This document shows positions 1 through 7,928 of a stretch of DNA of 64,000 nucleotides, one piece after another. The notes under the pieces are model-generated. The model had not been told where the DNA came from, did not search any database, and saw only the letters and a program-made list of their open reading frames with translations. The position numbers and the translations under genes are program-made. The stretch's first letter is position 1. Each line of letters opens with the position of its first letter. The stretch lies in NCBI RefSeq assembly GCF_028279465.1, contig NZ_JANQNS010000003.1, positions 165,386 to 229,385 on the forward strand, in the 5' to 3' direction. This stretch comes from Parasphingopyxis sp. Lineage in GTDB: Bacteria; Pseudomonadota; Alphaproteobacteria; Sphingomonadales; Sphingomonadaceae.

Positions 1-312
1 CGCTGGATGGCCGGGCCAGACCGGGCAGGCCTCGCCTGCGGCATTGTCGCAAACGGTGAAGATGAAATCGAGCTGCGGCGCGCCGGGTTCGGCGAATTCG
101 TCCCAGCTTTTGGGCCGCAGGCCCGCGGTGGAGAAGCCATGGCGCTCCAGCGTTTCGAGCGCCATCGGATGGGGCGCGCCCTTGGGCTGGCTGCCCGCCG
201 AAAGCCCACGGAAACTGTCGCCGCCCTTATGATTGAGCAGCGCCTCGGCAAGGATTGAGCGGGCGGAGTTGCCCGTGCACAGGAAGAGCACGCTGCGCGG
301 CGTGTCGGACAT
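1..312 (-). CDS. arsC: Arsenate reductase, LMW-PTP/thioredoxin type (partial, C-terminus off window)
   Basis: The N-terminal 104 codons of a low-molecular-weight phosphatase-fold arsenate reductase, which reduces arsenate to arsenite for export. The signature loop CX5R is visible as CTGNSAR at residues 12-18, directly after a beta strand (SVLFL), and a later TVCDNA stretch supplies a further cysteine typical of this class. The gene runs off the left edge, so the C-terminal redox cysteine cannot be seen. It follows arsI by 14 bases on the same strand and is the third gene of an arsR-arsI-arsC operon. An arsenite exporter is expected beyond the edge but not seen. LMW protein tyrosine phosphatase is the alternative; the ars context favours ArsC. 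Confidence 0.88.
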   Translation of the reverse strand, partial: MSDTPRSVLFLCTGNSARSILAEALLNHKGGDSFRGLSAGSQPKGAPHPMALETLERHGFSTAGLRPKSWDEFAEPGAPQLDFIFTVCDNAAGEACPVWPGHPA

Positions 313-326
313 CGCTCAACCTCGCT

Positions 327-767
327 TCAGCAGCAGGTCGGCGCGGGGCGGTACGCCTCGAGCGCGGCGACCTCTTCGGGCGACGGGCCGCTGCCATAAT
401 GGGTCGCTTCGCCATGGGTCAGGAAGGTCTCCCAGGCAATGCCGTCTGGATCGGCGACCCAGCTTTTTTCCGATTGCGCATAGCAGCAGGTCGTCTCGCC
501 CTCTTCGAGGATCGGGCGGCCCGCCTTTTCGAGGCGCGCATAAACGTCGCGCAGTTCGTTCGCATTCTCGGCCTGGATCCCGAGATGGCTGATGCCGGTT
601 TGCGCATGCTGGCCGGTCGAGATGGCGAAATTGACGCGCGGATCGTCGAGCATCCATTTGGCGTAGTCGGGCTTGGTGACGCTCGGTTCGGCATCGAACA
701 GCGCCGAATAAAAGGCGATCGAGGCATCGAGATCGGCGACGCCGACATGGAGGTGGAGCCGTTTCAT
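327..767 (-). CDS. arsI: ArsI-type VOC dioxygenase (organoarsenical C-As lyase)
   Basis: A 146-residue vicinal-oxygen-chelate protein. Family knowledge: ArsI is an Fe(II) dioxygenase that cleaves the carbon-arsenic bond of trivalent methyl- or aryl-arsenicals; CadI relatives are cadmium-induced. Candidate metal ligands His5, His61 and Glu113 sit where the characterised ArsI has its facial triad. The adjacent cysteine pair in TTCCYA (residues 94-95) matches the vicinal pair that binds the organoarsenical. The C-terminus ends APTCC, a second cysteine pair. The start overlaps the arsR stop by four bases (ATGA), implying translational coupling. The Cys pair and ars context support ArsI over a generic glyoxalase; substrate range is inferred. 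Confidence 0.85.
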   Translation of the reverse strand: MKRLHLHVGVADLDASIAFYSALFDAEPSVTKPDYAKWMLDDPRVNFAISTGQHAQTGISHLGIQAENANELRDVYARLEKAGRPILEEGETTCCYAQSEKSWVADPDGIAWETFLTHGEATHYGSGPSPEEVAALEAYRPAPTCC

Positions 768-1117
768 GAGGCGATCCTTTCAAGTGTATCGGTGAGTTCG
801 CTGACGCAGCCATCGCCGCCGCAGCAATTTTCCATGAGATAGCCGACGAGCCCGTTCATCGCGCCATAATCGGCGCGGTAGATGAGCGAGCGGCCGTCGC
901 GGGTGCGGCTGATAAGCCCGGCGCGTTCGAGATGGGCGAGATGGAAGGAGAGCGAGGAGTTGGGCACGCCGAGCCGCTCCGCAATCTCGCCGGCGGTCAT
1001 GCCGCTCTCGCCGCGCTGGACGAGGAGGCGAAACAGCGCAAGCCGGTTCGCCTGGGCCAGCGCCCCCAGCGCATCGAGCGCTTGTTGTTCGCGGAGAGAG
1101 TCGGTTTTCCGTTCCAT
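764..1117 (-). CDS. arsR: ArsR-family metalloregulator
   Basis: A 117-residue winged-helix repressor. The HTH lies around residues 41-63 (TAGEIAERLGVPNSSLSFHL) and a wing follows (RDGRSLIYRA). A cysteine cluster, ENCCGGDGC (Cys98, Cys99, Cys104), at the C-terminus is a plausible trivalent As site, as in C-terminal-site ArsR proteins. It is first in the arsR-arsI-arsC operon and overlaps arsI by four bases. The start codon lies inside a perfect 12-bp inverted repeat that also covers the -10 hexamer and reaches into the -35, so autorepression is expected. No SD precedes the ATG, and the promoter geometry suggests a leaderless message. Confidence 0.92.
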   Translation of the reverse strand: MERKTDSLREQQALDALGALAQANRLALFRLLVQRGESGMTAGEIAERLGVPNSSLSFHLAHLERAGLISRTRDGRSLIYRADYGAMNGLVGYLMENCCGGDGCVSELTDTLERIAS

Positions 1118-1152
1118 ATTTCGATATTTCCAGAATTATCGAAATATGTCAA
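1115..1152 (-). promoter_or_regulatory. arsR promoter with overlapping 12-bp inverted-repeat operator
   Basis: On the minus strand TTGACA (1152-1147), a 17-base spacer and AAATAT (1129-1124) form a good promoter. The perfect inverted repeat CATATTTCGATA / TATCGAAATATG (1115-1126 and 1137-1148, 10-base spacer) covers the -10, enters the -35 and includes the arsR ATG. A start site about seven bases after the -10 falls on the A of ATG. That this is the ArsR operator is inferred from position. Confidence 0.75.
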
Positions 1153-1194
1153 GGGAGGGGAGCTTTTCTGTGGCTCCCTGTGTAAACGAAACTG

Positions 1195-2433
1195 TTAACG
1201 AGTGCGGCGTCCAAGCAGCCTGAGGCGCAGCGCGTTGAGCTTGATAAAGCCCTCCGCATCGCGTTGATCATACGCGCCGGCATCGTCCTCGAATGTCACC
1301 ACATCCTGGCTGTAGAGATTGAACGCGACATCCGCCTTGCGGCCGACGACATCGGCGGAGCCCTTGTAGAGCTTGAGCCGCACTGTGCCCGTTACATCCT
1401 GCTGGCTATGGTCGATCGCCGCTTGGAGCATCTCGCGCTCGGGGCTGAACCACAGGCCGTTATAGATGAGTTCGGCATAGCGCGGCATCAGCTCGTCTTT
1501 CAGGTGCATCGCGCCGCGATCGAGCGTCAGCTGTTCGATCCCGCGATGCGCGGCGAGCAGGATCGTGCCGCCCGGCGTTTCGTACATGCCGCGCGATTTC
1601 ATGCCGACGAAGCGATTCTCGACGAGATCGAGCCGGCCGATGCCGTGCGTCTTGCCGAGATCGTTCAGTTTCGCGAGCAGGCCGGCCGGCGACAGGGCTT
1701 CGCCATCGATCGCCACCGGATCGCCATGCTCGAAATCGATCGTAACATATTGGGGCGTATCCGGCGCGTCCTCGGGATTATCGGTACGCGAATAGACATA
1801 ATCGGGCGTCTCTTCCCATGGATCCTCGAGCACCTTGCCCTCCGAGGAGGTATGCAGAAGATTCGCATCGGTCGAGAAGGGCGCTTCGCCGCGCTTGTCC
1901 TTGGCGACCGGGATCTGGTGCGCTTCGGCGAACTCGATCAGCTTGGTGCGGCTGGTCAGGTCCCATTCGCGCCACGGCGCAATCACCTTGATGTCCGGGT
2001 CGAGCGCGTAATAGCCGAGTTCGAAACGCACTTGGTCATTGCCCTTGCCGGTCGCGCCATGGGCGACGGCGTCCGCACCGACCTGATGCGCGATCTCGAT
2101 CTGACGTTTCGAGATAAGCGGCCGGGCGATCGAAGTGCCGAGCAGGTACAATCCTTCATAGACCGCATTGGCCCGGAACATCGGAAAGACATAATCGCGG
2201 ACGAACTCCTCGCGCAGATCGTCGATAAAGATATGCTCGTCCTTGACGCCGGCCATCTGCGCCTTGCCGCGCACCGGCTCCAGTTCCTCGCCTTGCCCGA
2301 GATCGGCGGTGAAGGTCACGACCTCGCAGCCATATTCGACCTGCAGCCATTTCAGGATGACGCTCGTGTCGAGGCCGCCCGAATAGGCGAGCACGACACG
2401 CTTGACATCGGATGGGGTGATTTTCTCGGCCAT
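1195..2433 (-). CDS. argG: Argininosuccinate synthase
   Basis: Catalyses ATP-dependent condensation of citrulline and aspartate to argininosuccinate, the penultimate step of arginine synthesis, in the cytoplasm. The N-terminal PP-loop AYSGGLDTS binds ATP. Other family signatures are [14 protein letters not shown] and the [12 protein letters not shown] region. At 412 residues it has normal length. An upstream in-frame ATG exists at 2448, but GGGAAG lies seven bases before the ATG at 2433, so MAEKITPSD is taken as the start. It stands alone, divergent from the DUF1801 gene. Confidence 0.95.
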   Translation of the reverse strand: MAEKITPSDVKRVVLAYSGGLDTSVILKWLQVEYGCEVVTFTADLGQGEELEPVRGKAQMAGVKDEHIFIDDLREEFVRDYVFPMFRANAVYEGLYLLGTSIARPLISKRQIEIAHQVGADAVAHGATGKGNDQVRFELGYYALDPDIKVIAPWREWDLTSRTKLIEFAEAHQIPVAKDKRGEAPFSTDANLLHTSSEGKVLEDPWEETPDYVYSRTDNPEDAPDTPQYVTIDFEHGDPVAIDGEALSPAGLLAKLNDLGKTHGIGRLDLVENRFVGMKSRGMYETPGGTILLAAHRGIEQLTLDRGAMHLKDELMPRYAELIYNGLWFSPEREMLQAAIDHSQQDVTGTVRLKLYKGSADVVGRKADVAFNLYSQDVVTFEDDAGAYDQRDAEGFIKLNALRLRLLGRRTR

Positions 2434-2518
2434 CGGTACGCTTCCCATATTGCGTTATGAAACAGACCGACGCGGCCTATGCGCTATGCGGGATTCGCGC
2501 AACTGGAGAGGATGTCCG

Positions 2519-2941
2519 ATGGCGGAGAACAAGACCAAGCCGACCGAGAAAAGCCCGGCGGATTTCATCGCGGCGGTGGAACCCGACTGGAAACGGGAGG
2601 ATGCGAAAACGATCTGCGCGCTGATGGAGCGCCTGTCGGGCGAGCCACCGAAAATGTGGGGGCCTTCGATCATCGGCTTCGGCCAATATCACTATAAATA
2701 TGAAAGCGGCCGCGAGGGCGATTTTCTGCTGACCGGCTTCAGCCCGCGCAAGACTGCGCTCACGCTCTACATCATGGGCGGCTTTCCCCGCCACGAGGAG
2801 ATCATGGCGCGGCTCGGCACCTACAAGACGGGAAAATCCTGCCTCTATGTCAAACGGCTCAGCGATATCGACATGGACGTCCTTGAGGAACTCGTGACGG
2901 CTTCGCTCGCCTATATGCGGGAAACGTACGACACGGCGTGA
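2519..2941 (+). CDS. DUF1801 domain protein
   Basis: A 140-residue soluble protein of the DUF1801 (YdhG-like) fold. Diagnostic stretches are the PKMWGPSIIGFG region, a tyrosine-rich YHYKYESG, and TGKSCLYVKRLSDID near the C-terminus. The biochemical function is unknown; the fold is a small alpha/beta domain that may bind small ligands. A GGAGAGG SD precedes the ATG at 2519. It is monocistronic, divergent from argG, and followed immediately by a 16-bp perfect palindrome. Confidence 0.8.
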   Translation: MAENKTKPTEKSPADFIAAVEPDWKREDAKTICALMERLSGEPPKMWGPSIIGFGQYHYKYESGREGDFLLTGFSPRKTALTLYIMGGFPRHEEIMARLGTYKTGKSCLYVKRLSDIDMDVLEELVTASLAYMRETYDTA

Positions 2942-2942
2942 G

Positions 2943-2958
2943 ATTTCGTCGACGAAAT
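2943..2958. repeat. 16-bp perfect palindrome ATTTCGTCGACGAAAT
   Basis: It starts one base after the stop of the DUF1801 gene and lies about 100 bases upstream of the EF-hand gene. It could fold into a short hairpin followed by TT, a weak terminator, or serve as a symmetric protein-binding site. Sequence alone does not decide between them. Confidence 0.6.
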
Positions 2959-3056
2959 TTCGACGCCGTTAAACAGACATACAGAGATTTAACCCTATAT
3001 CGCCTGCATCAAGATTTACCGGTCCATCTTCACGGTCGGTTTGCAGGAGTGTGCGG

Positions 3057-3821
3057 GTGGACCGTTCAATTGCCATTGGCCTCATATCCTTCGCCGTGAC
3101 GGCATCCTTGCTGGCGATCCCGACGATTGCGAACGCGCAAGATGTGCAACACTGGGACGAACCGGTGACGCGCGCCCAGATGGAGGCGCGCATCGCCGAG
3201 CGCTTTGCCGCCGCCGATACCGATGGCAACGGCTTGCTGAGTCGTGAAGAGGCGGAGCGCTACAGCGCAGCGCGCCGGGCAGAGCGCCAGTCGCGCCGCT
3301 TTGCGCGCATGGATAGAGACGGCGATGGCGAGATCAGCATCGCCGAACGCAATGCCGCCCATATGCGGCGGCTCGAACGGCGCGGCGTGCGGCGCAGCGA
3401 TATGATCGTCGAAAACGGCAATATGCGCGCTCGACTGTCCGAGCTGGAACTGGCCCCGCTGCGGCATGGCACAGTGCGGCGGCAGGATTCTGAAGGTGCA
3501 GGGCAGCAAACATCTCGCGTCGATCAGGCTTGGGCCGCGGCCGACAGCGACGGAAACGGCGCTCTCAATGCCGCCGAGTTCGCAGCGCTGCAGGACGCGC
3601 GCCATGTGTATCGGGCTGAGCGCCGCGCGATGCGGTTCGACCGCGTCGATAGCGATAATGATGGCGCACTGACCCTGGCCGAAGTTTCCGCGCGATCGCT
3701 GGCGCGTTTCGACCGCGCCGATGCCGATAGTGACGGCACTGTCACGCCCGAGGAACGCCGCGCGGCGCGTCACGCGATGCGCGCGGAACGCCGGACCGAA
3801 CGCGAAAGCAGCATGCAATAG
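3057..3821 (+). CDS. Exported EF-hand calcium-binding protein with five canonical loops
   Basis: About 254 residues with an N-terminal signal peptide (hydrophobic GLISFAVTASLLAI, likely cleavage after ANA before QD). Five 12-residue EF loops are visible: DTDGNGLLSREE, DRDGDGEISIAE, DSDGNGALNAAE, DSDNDGALTLAE and DADSDGTVTPEE, all with the expected Asp, Gly and Glu ligand positions, separated by Arg/Ala-rich helices. A GTG at 3051 is only one base from GCAGGAG, so GTG at 3057, spaced seven bases, is preferred. The role is probably periplasmic Ca2+ buffering or sensing; no partner is visible. A terminator follows. Confidence 0.85.
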   Translation: MDRSIAIGLISFAVTASLLAIPTIANAQDVQHWDEPVTRAQMEARIAERFAAADTDGNGLLSREEAERYSAARRAERQSRRFARMDRDGDGEISIAERNAAHMRRLERRGVRRSDMIVENGNMRARLSELELAPLRHGTVRRQDSEGAGQQTSRVDQAWAAADSDGNGALNAAEFAALQDARHVYRAERRAMRFDRVDSDNDGALTLAEVSARSLARFDRADADSDGTVTPEERRAARHAMRAERRTERESSMQ

Positions 3822-3849
3822 TTCCCGCTCCCATAGCGGAAAGTGCGAA

Positions 3850-3880
3850 GGGCCGGGGCAGCGATGCGCCGGCTCTTTTT
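3850..3880 (+). terminator. Rho-independent terminator after the EF-hand gene
   Basis: A 7-bp stem with one G-U pair (3850-3856 with 3869-3875) and a 12-base loop is followed by five T (3876-3880). Confidence 0.65.
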
Positions 3881-3971
3881 CGTCGAACGGCATTTCCGCT
3901 CCGCCGAACGCCTTGTCCGACCATCAAAAAGACAATAGTCGTAATTCATCGATACGCGACGGAGAATGAGA

Positions 3972-4763
3972 ATGCGGCAAAGTTTCAGAGCGGTCTTTGC
4001 GGCACCCCTCATCGCCATGTCGCTGGCCGTCTCTGGCTGCAGCAGCCCTGCGGAATATGACGCCGGACTGACAGCGGAAGAGGTGATTGCACGTCATGTC
4101 GAGGCGATCGGGGGCGCGGAAGCGATCGAAGCGCTGCGCAATATCCGCGTCCAACCCGAAGTGATCGAGCCGGACTTCATGGTCCTCGGCGATTACCGCG
4201 CAACCCGCGATGGACGCATGCGGGTCGATATCTATGCCGGCGGAGCACGTGTCTTCAGTGAAGGCATCGATGGCGATGGCGGTTGGCAGCAGGCAGGCGC
4301 GGGAGCGGAATTCGCAGAGACCACGCCGCTGGCCCGGGCCGCACTGGAGCGCGGCATCGAATTCAACCTGTTCGGGCTCCACGATTTGGCCGCGCGCGGC
4401 CATCGGGCGTCGCTATTCGGTCGCGAGGAGATCGAGGGCGTGAACTATTATGTCCTTCATATTACGATGGAAGACGGGTTCGAGCGGTTCGCCTTCGTCA
4501 ATCCCGAGAACTGGATGGTCGAACGCTATCGGGAGACGAGTGCTTTGCACCCCGATATCGACGACGAAGCGCGGCCGGAGGAGACGATACACAGCAGTTT
4601 TGCCGAACATTGCGGCGTGCTGCGCGCCACTGAAACCCGGAAGATCGACCGCGAAACGGGAAACGAGATTCAGCGCACGCGCGCATTGTCGATCGACTGC
4701 AATATAGATCCCGACGTGTTGAACATCGGCCGCAATGAACCAGCGCCGCCTGCGCCCGGATAA
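3972..4763 (+). CDS. Lipoprotein of unknown function
   Basis: A 263-residue lipoprotein precursor. The N-terminus is RQSFRAVFAAPLIAMSLAV followed by the lipobox SGC. The mature part has an outer-membrane-lipoprotein feel, with short amphipathic strands such as MRVDIYAG, VNYYVLHITMEDG and RFAFVNPENWMVERYRE, resembling proteins that carry LolA/LolB-like folds, but I cannot assign a family. ATG 3966 is too close to GGAGA; ATG 3972 has better spacing. It is monocistronic, between a terminator and a 180-base gap in which I see no gene. Confidence 0.75.
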   Translation: MRQSFRAVFAAPLIAMSLAVSGCSSPAEYDAGLTAEEVIARHVEAIGGAEAIEALRNIRVQPEVIEPDFMVLGDYRATRDGRMRVDIYAGGARVFSEGIDGDGGWQQAGAGAEFAETTPLARAALERGIEFNLFGLHDLAARGHRASLFGREEIEGVNYYVLHITMEDGFERFAFVNPENWMVERYRETSALHPDIDDEARPEETIHSSFAEHCGVLRATETRKIDRETGNEIQRTRALSIDCNIDPDVLNIGRNEPAPPAPG

Positions 4764-4943
4764 GGGTCGCGGACGATGGATAGCCTGGCATCATCATGTT
4801 TTTGCTACCGAGGCCGCTTCATGGGGCGCCAGCCTTCGCATCTGGGGTAGCCGCTCGACGATCCGGATGGAACGCCCGGACGGAGCAGGTGCATGCGAAA
4901 AGTGCTAAGCGCATGACCGACCCGATTGAGAAGGAATTTCAGC

Positions 4944-5336
4944 ATGACCGACAAAGCCGAAGTCATCACCATCGAACCCGATCCCCTTGCGCCTTATGCG
5001 ATCGCACCGGGCTGGCGGGTTGGCGATCTGCTCTTCTTGTCCGGTCAGGCGGCGATCGACGAGAGCGGCGCTATCGTCGGCGCGGGCGATTTCGAGACGC
5101 AGCTCGCCCAGACCTTCGCCAATATCGATCGCGTGCTGGCGGCGGGCGGCAGCAGCCGGGGAAATATCGTCAAGGTCACGATCTACCTGACTGATATGAC
5201 GAACTTCCCGGCGATGGTGGAGGCGCGCAAACGCTATTTCGCGCCGCCCTGGCCGGCCGATACGATCGTCGAGGTCAAGGCGCTGGCGCTGCCTGAACTG
5301 ATGGTTGAAATCGATGTGATCGCGGTTGCGGACTAG
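4944..5336 (+). CDS. RidA family (YjgF/YER057c/UK114) deaminase-like protein
   Basis: A 130-residue RidA-fold protein. Typical elements are [13 protein letters not shown] near residues 30-42, the central [20 protein letters not shown], and the C-terminal [19 protein letters not shown]. RidA proteins hydrolyse reactive enamine/imine intermediates; the catalytic Arg of archetypal RidA is not clearly placed (ARKRYF is the nearest), so this may be a diverged subfamily. ATG 4944 has a GAGAAGGA SD; a TTG 18 bases earlier is less likely. The stop codon overlaps that of rlmN tail to tail by four bases. Confidence 0.85.
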   Translation: MTDKAEVITIEPDPLAPYAIAPGWRVGDLLFLSGQAAIDESGAIVGAGDFETQLAQTFANIDRVLAAGGSSRGNIVKVTIYLTDMTNFPAMVEARKRYFAPPWPADTIVEVKALALPELMVEIDVIAVAD

Positions 5337-6559
5337 CCCAGCGCGGCCTGTTTCTCGGCGGCCAGTCGATCCAGTTCGACGCGGCTCTTCTTTTCGGAAG
5401 CCGATTTGAGCTGCCCGCAGGCGGCCATGATATCGCGGCCGCGCGGCGTGCGGATCGGGGCGCTGATGCCTGCGTCGAAAATGATTTCGGAAAAGCGCGC
5501 GATGCGATCCGGGTCCGAGCATTCATAGGGCGCGCCGGGCCAGGGGTTGAACGGGATCAGGTTGACCTTGGCCGGCAGCTTGTAGTGCCGGATCAGGCGG
5601 ACCAGCTCGCGCGCGTCTGCGTCGCTGTCATTCTTGTCCTTGAGCATCACATATTCGAACGTGATCCGCCGCGCATTGTTGGCGCCCGGATAATCGGCGC
5701 AGGCCTGAAGCAGCTCCTCGATCCCGTACTTGCGGTTGAGCGGCACGATCTCGTCACGCACGTCCTTGGTCACCGCATGGAGCGAGACGGCGAGATTGAC
5801 GCTGATCTCCGCGCCCGTCCGCTCGATCATCGGGACGACGCCCGAGGTGGAGAGCGTGATCCGGCGGCGCGACAAAGCGAGGCCTTCGGCATCCATCACG
5901 ATCTTCATCGCGTCGCGGACATTGTCGAAATTATAGAGCGGCTCGCCCATGCCCATCAGCACGATATTGGTGAGCATGCGGCCGTGCGGATCGTAATTGC
6001 TCGATTCGCCCGGCCCCGGCCATTCTTCCAGCGTATCGCGCGCCAGCATCACTTGACCGACAATCTCGCCGGGCACGAGATTGCGCACGAGCCGCATCGT
6101 GCCCGTGTGGCAGAAGCGGCAGTTGAGCGTGCAACCGATCTGGCTCGAGATGCAAAGCGTGCCCCGGTCCGCGTCCGGGATGAAGACCATTTCATAGTCC
6201 TGCCCGTCGACCGTCCGCAGCAGCCATTTGCGCGTGCCGTCTTCGGAAACGAGATGCTCGACGATCTCGGGCCGGCCGATCACGAAATGCTTCTCGAACC
6301 AGGGATGCTGCGCTTTAGCGATATCGCTCATTTCGGCGAAATCGGTCTTCCCGCGATGGTAGATCTGGTGCCAGACTTGCTTGGCCCGAAGCTTGGCCTG
6401 CTTCGGCGCGAGCCCCGCCGCTTCGAACGCGGCGCGTATTTCGGCGCGCGGCAGGCCGAGCAGGTCGATACGCCCGTCTGCGCGCTGCGGCAGGTTGCGC
6501 GGCACGGGGACGGGATCGACCGTTCCCGGCCGGTTCATGGGGGCGGACGATGCGCTCAT
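5333..6559 (-). CDS. rlmN: Dual-specificity 23S rRNA A2503/tRNA A37 C2-methyltransferase
   Basis: A 408-residue radical-SAM methyltransferase that methylates C2 of adenine 2503 in 23S rRNA and of A37 in certain tRNAs. The 4Fe-4S motif CX3CX2C appears as [11 protein letters not shown]. RlmN signatures include [44 protein letters not shown] and the C-terminal [14 protein letters not shown] with the mechanistic cysteine. Length is normal. The ATG at 6559 lacks a strong SD. It converges on the RidA gene with a 4-bp CTAG stop overlap. Confidence 0.95.
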   Translation of the reverse strand: MSASSAPMNRPGTVDPVPVPRNLPQRADGRIDLLGLPRAEIRAAFEAAGLAPKQAKLRAKQVWHQIYHRGKTDFAEMSDIAKAQHPWFEKHFVIGRPEIVEHLVSEDGTRKWLLRTVDGQDYEMVFIPDADRGTLCISSQIGCTLNCRFCHTGTMRLVRNLVPGEIVGQVMLARDTLEEWPGPGESSNYDPHGRMLTNIVLMGMGEPLYNFDNVRDAMKIVMDAEGLALSRRRITLSTSGVVPMIERTGAEISVNLAVSLHAVTKDVRDEIVPLNRKYGIEELLQACADYPGANNARRITFEYVMLKDKNDSDADARELVRLIRHYKLPAKVNLIPFNPWPGAPYECSDPDRIARFSEIIFDAGISAPIRTPRGRDIMAACGQLKSASEKKSRVELDRLAAEKQAALG

Positions 6560-6604
6560 GCGGCGCCATGTAAGGGGATTGGCGGCGTTTTGCGAGTCGC
6601 GAGC

Positions 6605-7090
6605 CTAGCCGGCGCACCCCAGCGCAGCCGCATCGATCGCGCTTGCCGCGCCACGCAGGCTGTAATTGTCGACGAAGCGGCCGGTCCGCCGTGATCGCGC
6701 CTCGATCCGCATCGAGGCGCCGTTGCGCATAGCGGCAACGATGGCCGCGTCGTCCTGGCTCGATTCCGCCCAAGCGTCGGGGCCACGCCCGACCAGTTCG
6801 AAGCGGCGCTCGCCGATGGTGAGCACGGGTTGCGTATCCTCACCGATTTCGCGCCGGAGCCGGAAATGGACCTGACCGCGCCGGTCGCGCTGCGGCCAGG
6901 TGCCGACCGAAGCGAAGGGTTCCCATTCACCGCGCCGCTCCCGGTCCGGCCGGGCGATGGCATAACAGCGCGGCACTTCGGGATCGCGAAACGCGCCCCA
7001 ATTGCTGTAGATGCCAAGGGATTCGCGCGCGGCCGCACTCGCCGGAAGTATGAGCAGAACAATGGCCAACAGGGCGAACGGTTTCGTCAT
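6605..7090 (-). CDS. Exported protein, possibly invasion-associated locus B-like
   Basis: 161 residues with a clear signal peptide (MTKPFALLAIVLLILPASAAA). The mature protein begins with a GIYSNWGAFRD stretch and RCYAIARPD, then beta-rich sequence and a C-terminal SLRGAASAIDAAALGC. The opening Trp-Gly segment and the closing S-L-x-G-x-x-x-A-I pattern recall periplasmic IalB-family proteins, but similarity is judged by eye and weak. GGGGAG precedes the ATG. Its start overlaps the stop of the upstream histidine phosphatase by four bases, so the two are co-transcribed. Confidence 0.6.
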   Translation of the reverse strand: MTKPFALLAIVLLILPASAAARESLGIYSNWGAFRDPEVPRCYAIARPDRERRGEWEPFASVGTWPQRDRRGQVHFRLRREIGEDTQPVLTIGERRFELVGRGPDAWAESSQDDAAIVAAMRNGASMRIEARSRRTGRFVDNYSLRGAASAIDAAALGCAG

Positions 7091-7719
7091 GCCCGCTCCC
7101 CGCCATCGCCTTCGACGATCAGTGTTTCTACGCCGTCTTCGATAACCACCACCGAGCCCTGAGGCAGCCCAGCCGCCACCGGCACGCCATAGTCCGGCAA
7201 CGGATCGAGTCCGCGCAACACGCCGCGAAAGACCCGGCTCGATATGCCGTGCATGATGACAAGCTTGTCGCCAGGCCCATTGCCATGCTCGTCGAACCAG
7301 TCTGTCACACGTTCGGCGATTTCGGCATAGCTTTCGCCATCGGGCGCGGGCTTCAACAGGCGCGTATCCATATCGACGATCGGCCCATATTCCTCGGCGA
7401 CATCGGCATAGTAGCGGCCGCCCCAGCAGCCCATGCCGATCTCCACAAGCCGGTCGTCATGCCGGGCATCGTGCCAGTCCAGCCCGAGATGTTCGGCAAT
7501 AAGGGCGAGCGTCTGCGAGGCGCGACCTGCGCTCGATGACCACAATGCAAGATCTGGCTTGGGGCCGAGCCGGTGTCTCAGCACCGCGCCCATCTGGTCG
7601 ACCTGTTCGAAGCCGGCGCGCGTCAGCGGCGTATGGACATGGTCGCCCTGCAGCCGCGCCGCGGCGTTGAACACGGTCTCGCCATGCCGGGCGATAAAGA
7701 GGCGGCCGGGGCTGCTCAC
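7087..7719 (-). CDS. Histidine phosphatase family protein (phosphoglycerate mutase-like)
   Basis: Carries the catalytic RHG motif (LFIARHGETVFN), an internal Glu-containing motif (VEIGMGCWGG) and the second catalytic histidine in VIMHGISSRVFRG. Such enzymes transfer or remove phosphate through a phosphohistidine; the substrate cannot be told. The reading frame opens as far as a TTG at 7755, but neither start has a strong SD. I chose GTG 7719 because family members begin just before the first strand. It is the first gene of a pair with the exported IalB-like gene, in a 4-bp overlap. Confidence 0.8.
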   Translation of the reverse strand: MSSPGRLFIARHGETVFNAAARLQGDHVHTPLTRAGFEQVDQMGAVLRHRLGPKPDLALWSSSAGRASQTLALIAEHLGLDWHDARHDDRLVEIGMGCWGGRYYADVAEEYGPIVDMDTRLLKPAPDGESYAEIAERVTDWFDEHGNGPGDKLVIMHGISSRVFRGVLRGLDPLPDYGVPVAAGLPQGSVVVIEDGVETLIVEGDGGERA

Positions 7720-7928
7720 CGGAGCGCTGATCGCCAATCCGCGGCCCGAAAGCAACCGTGCAGAGCAAGAGTCCGTGCCGATCCGCCGTGTCGCTTGGGC
7801 TATCCACAGGAAAGTGCCGAAAACCGGGTGTCAGGGCTTGCGTTTTTCGCCGTTTTCCTTGCCAAGTTCTGCGATAAAGGGCAGGACCTTTCTCCCGAAA
7901 ACGACTATGCCGCGGGCAGGGGATGACA

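Noticed and set aside
1264-2460. Long open frame antisense to argG
   Set aside because: High-GC shadow frame; argG on the other strand has full family signatures.
7800-7808. DnaA-box-like CTATCCACA upstream of dnaN
   Set aside because: One isolated 8/9 match with no companion boxes, no AT-rich element and no dnaA nearby; not enough to call an origin.
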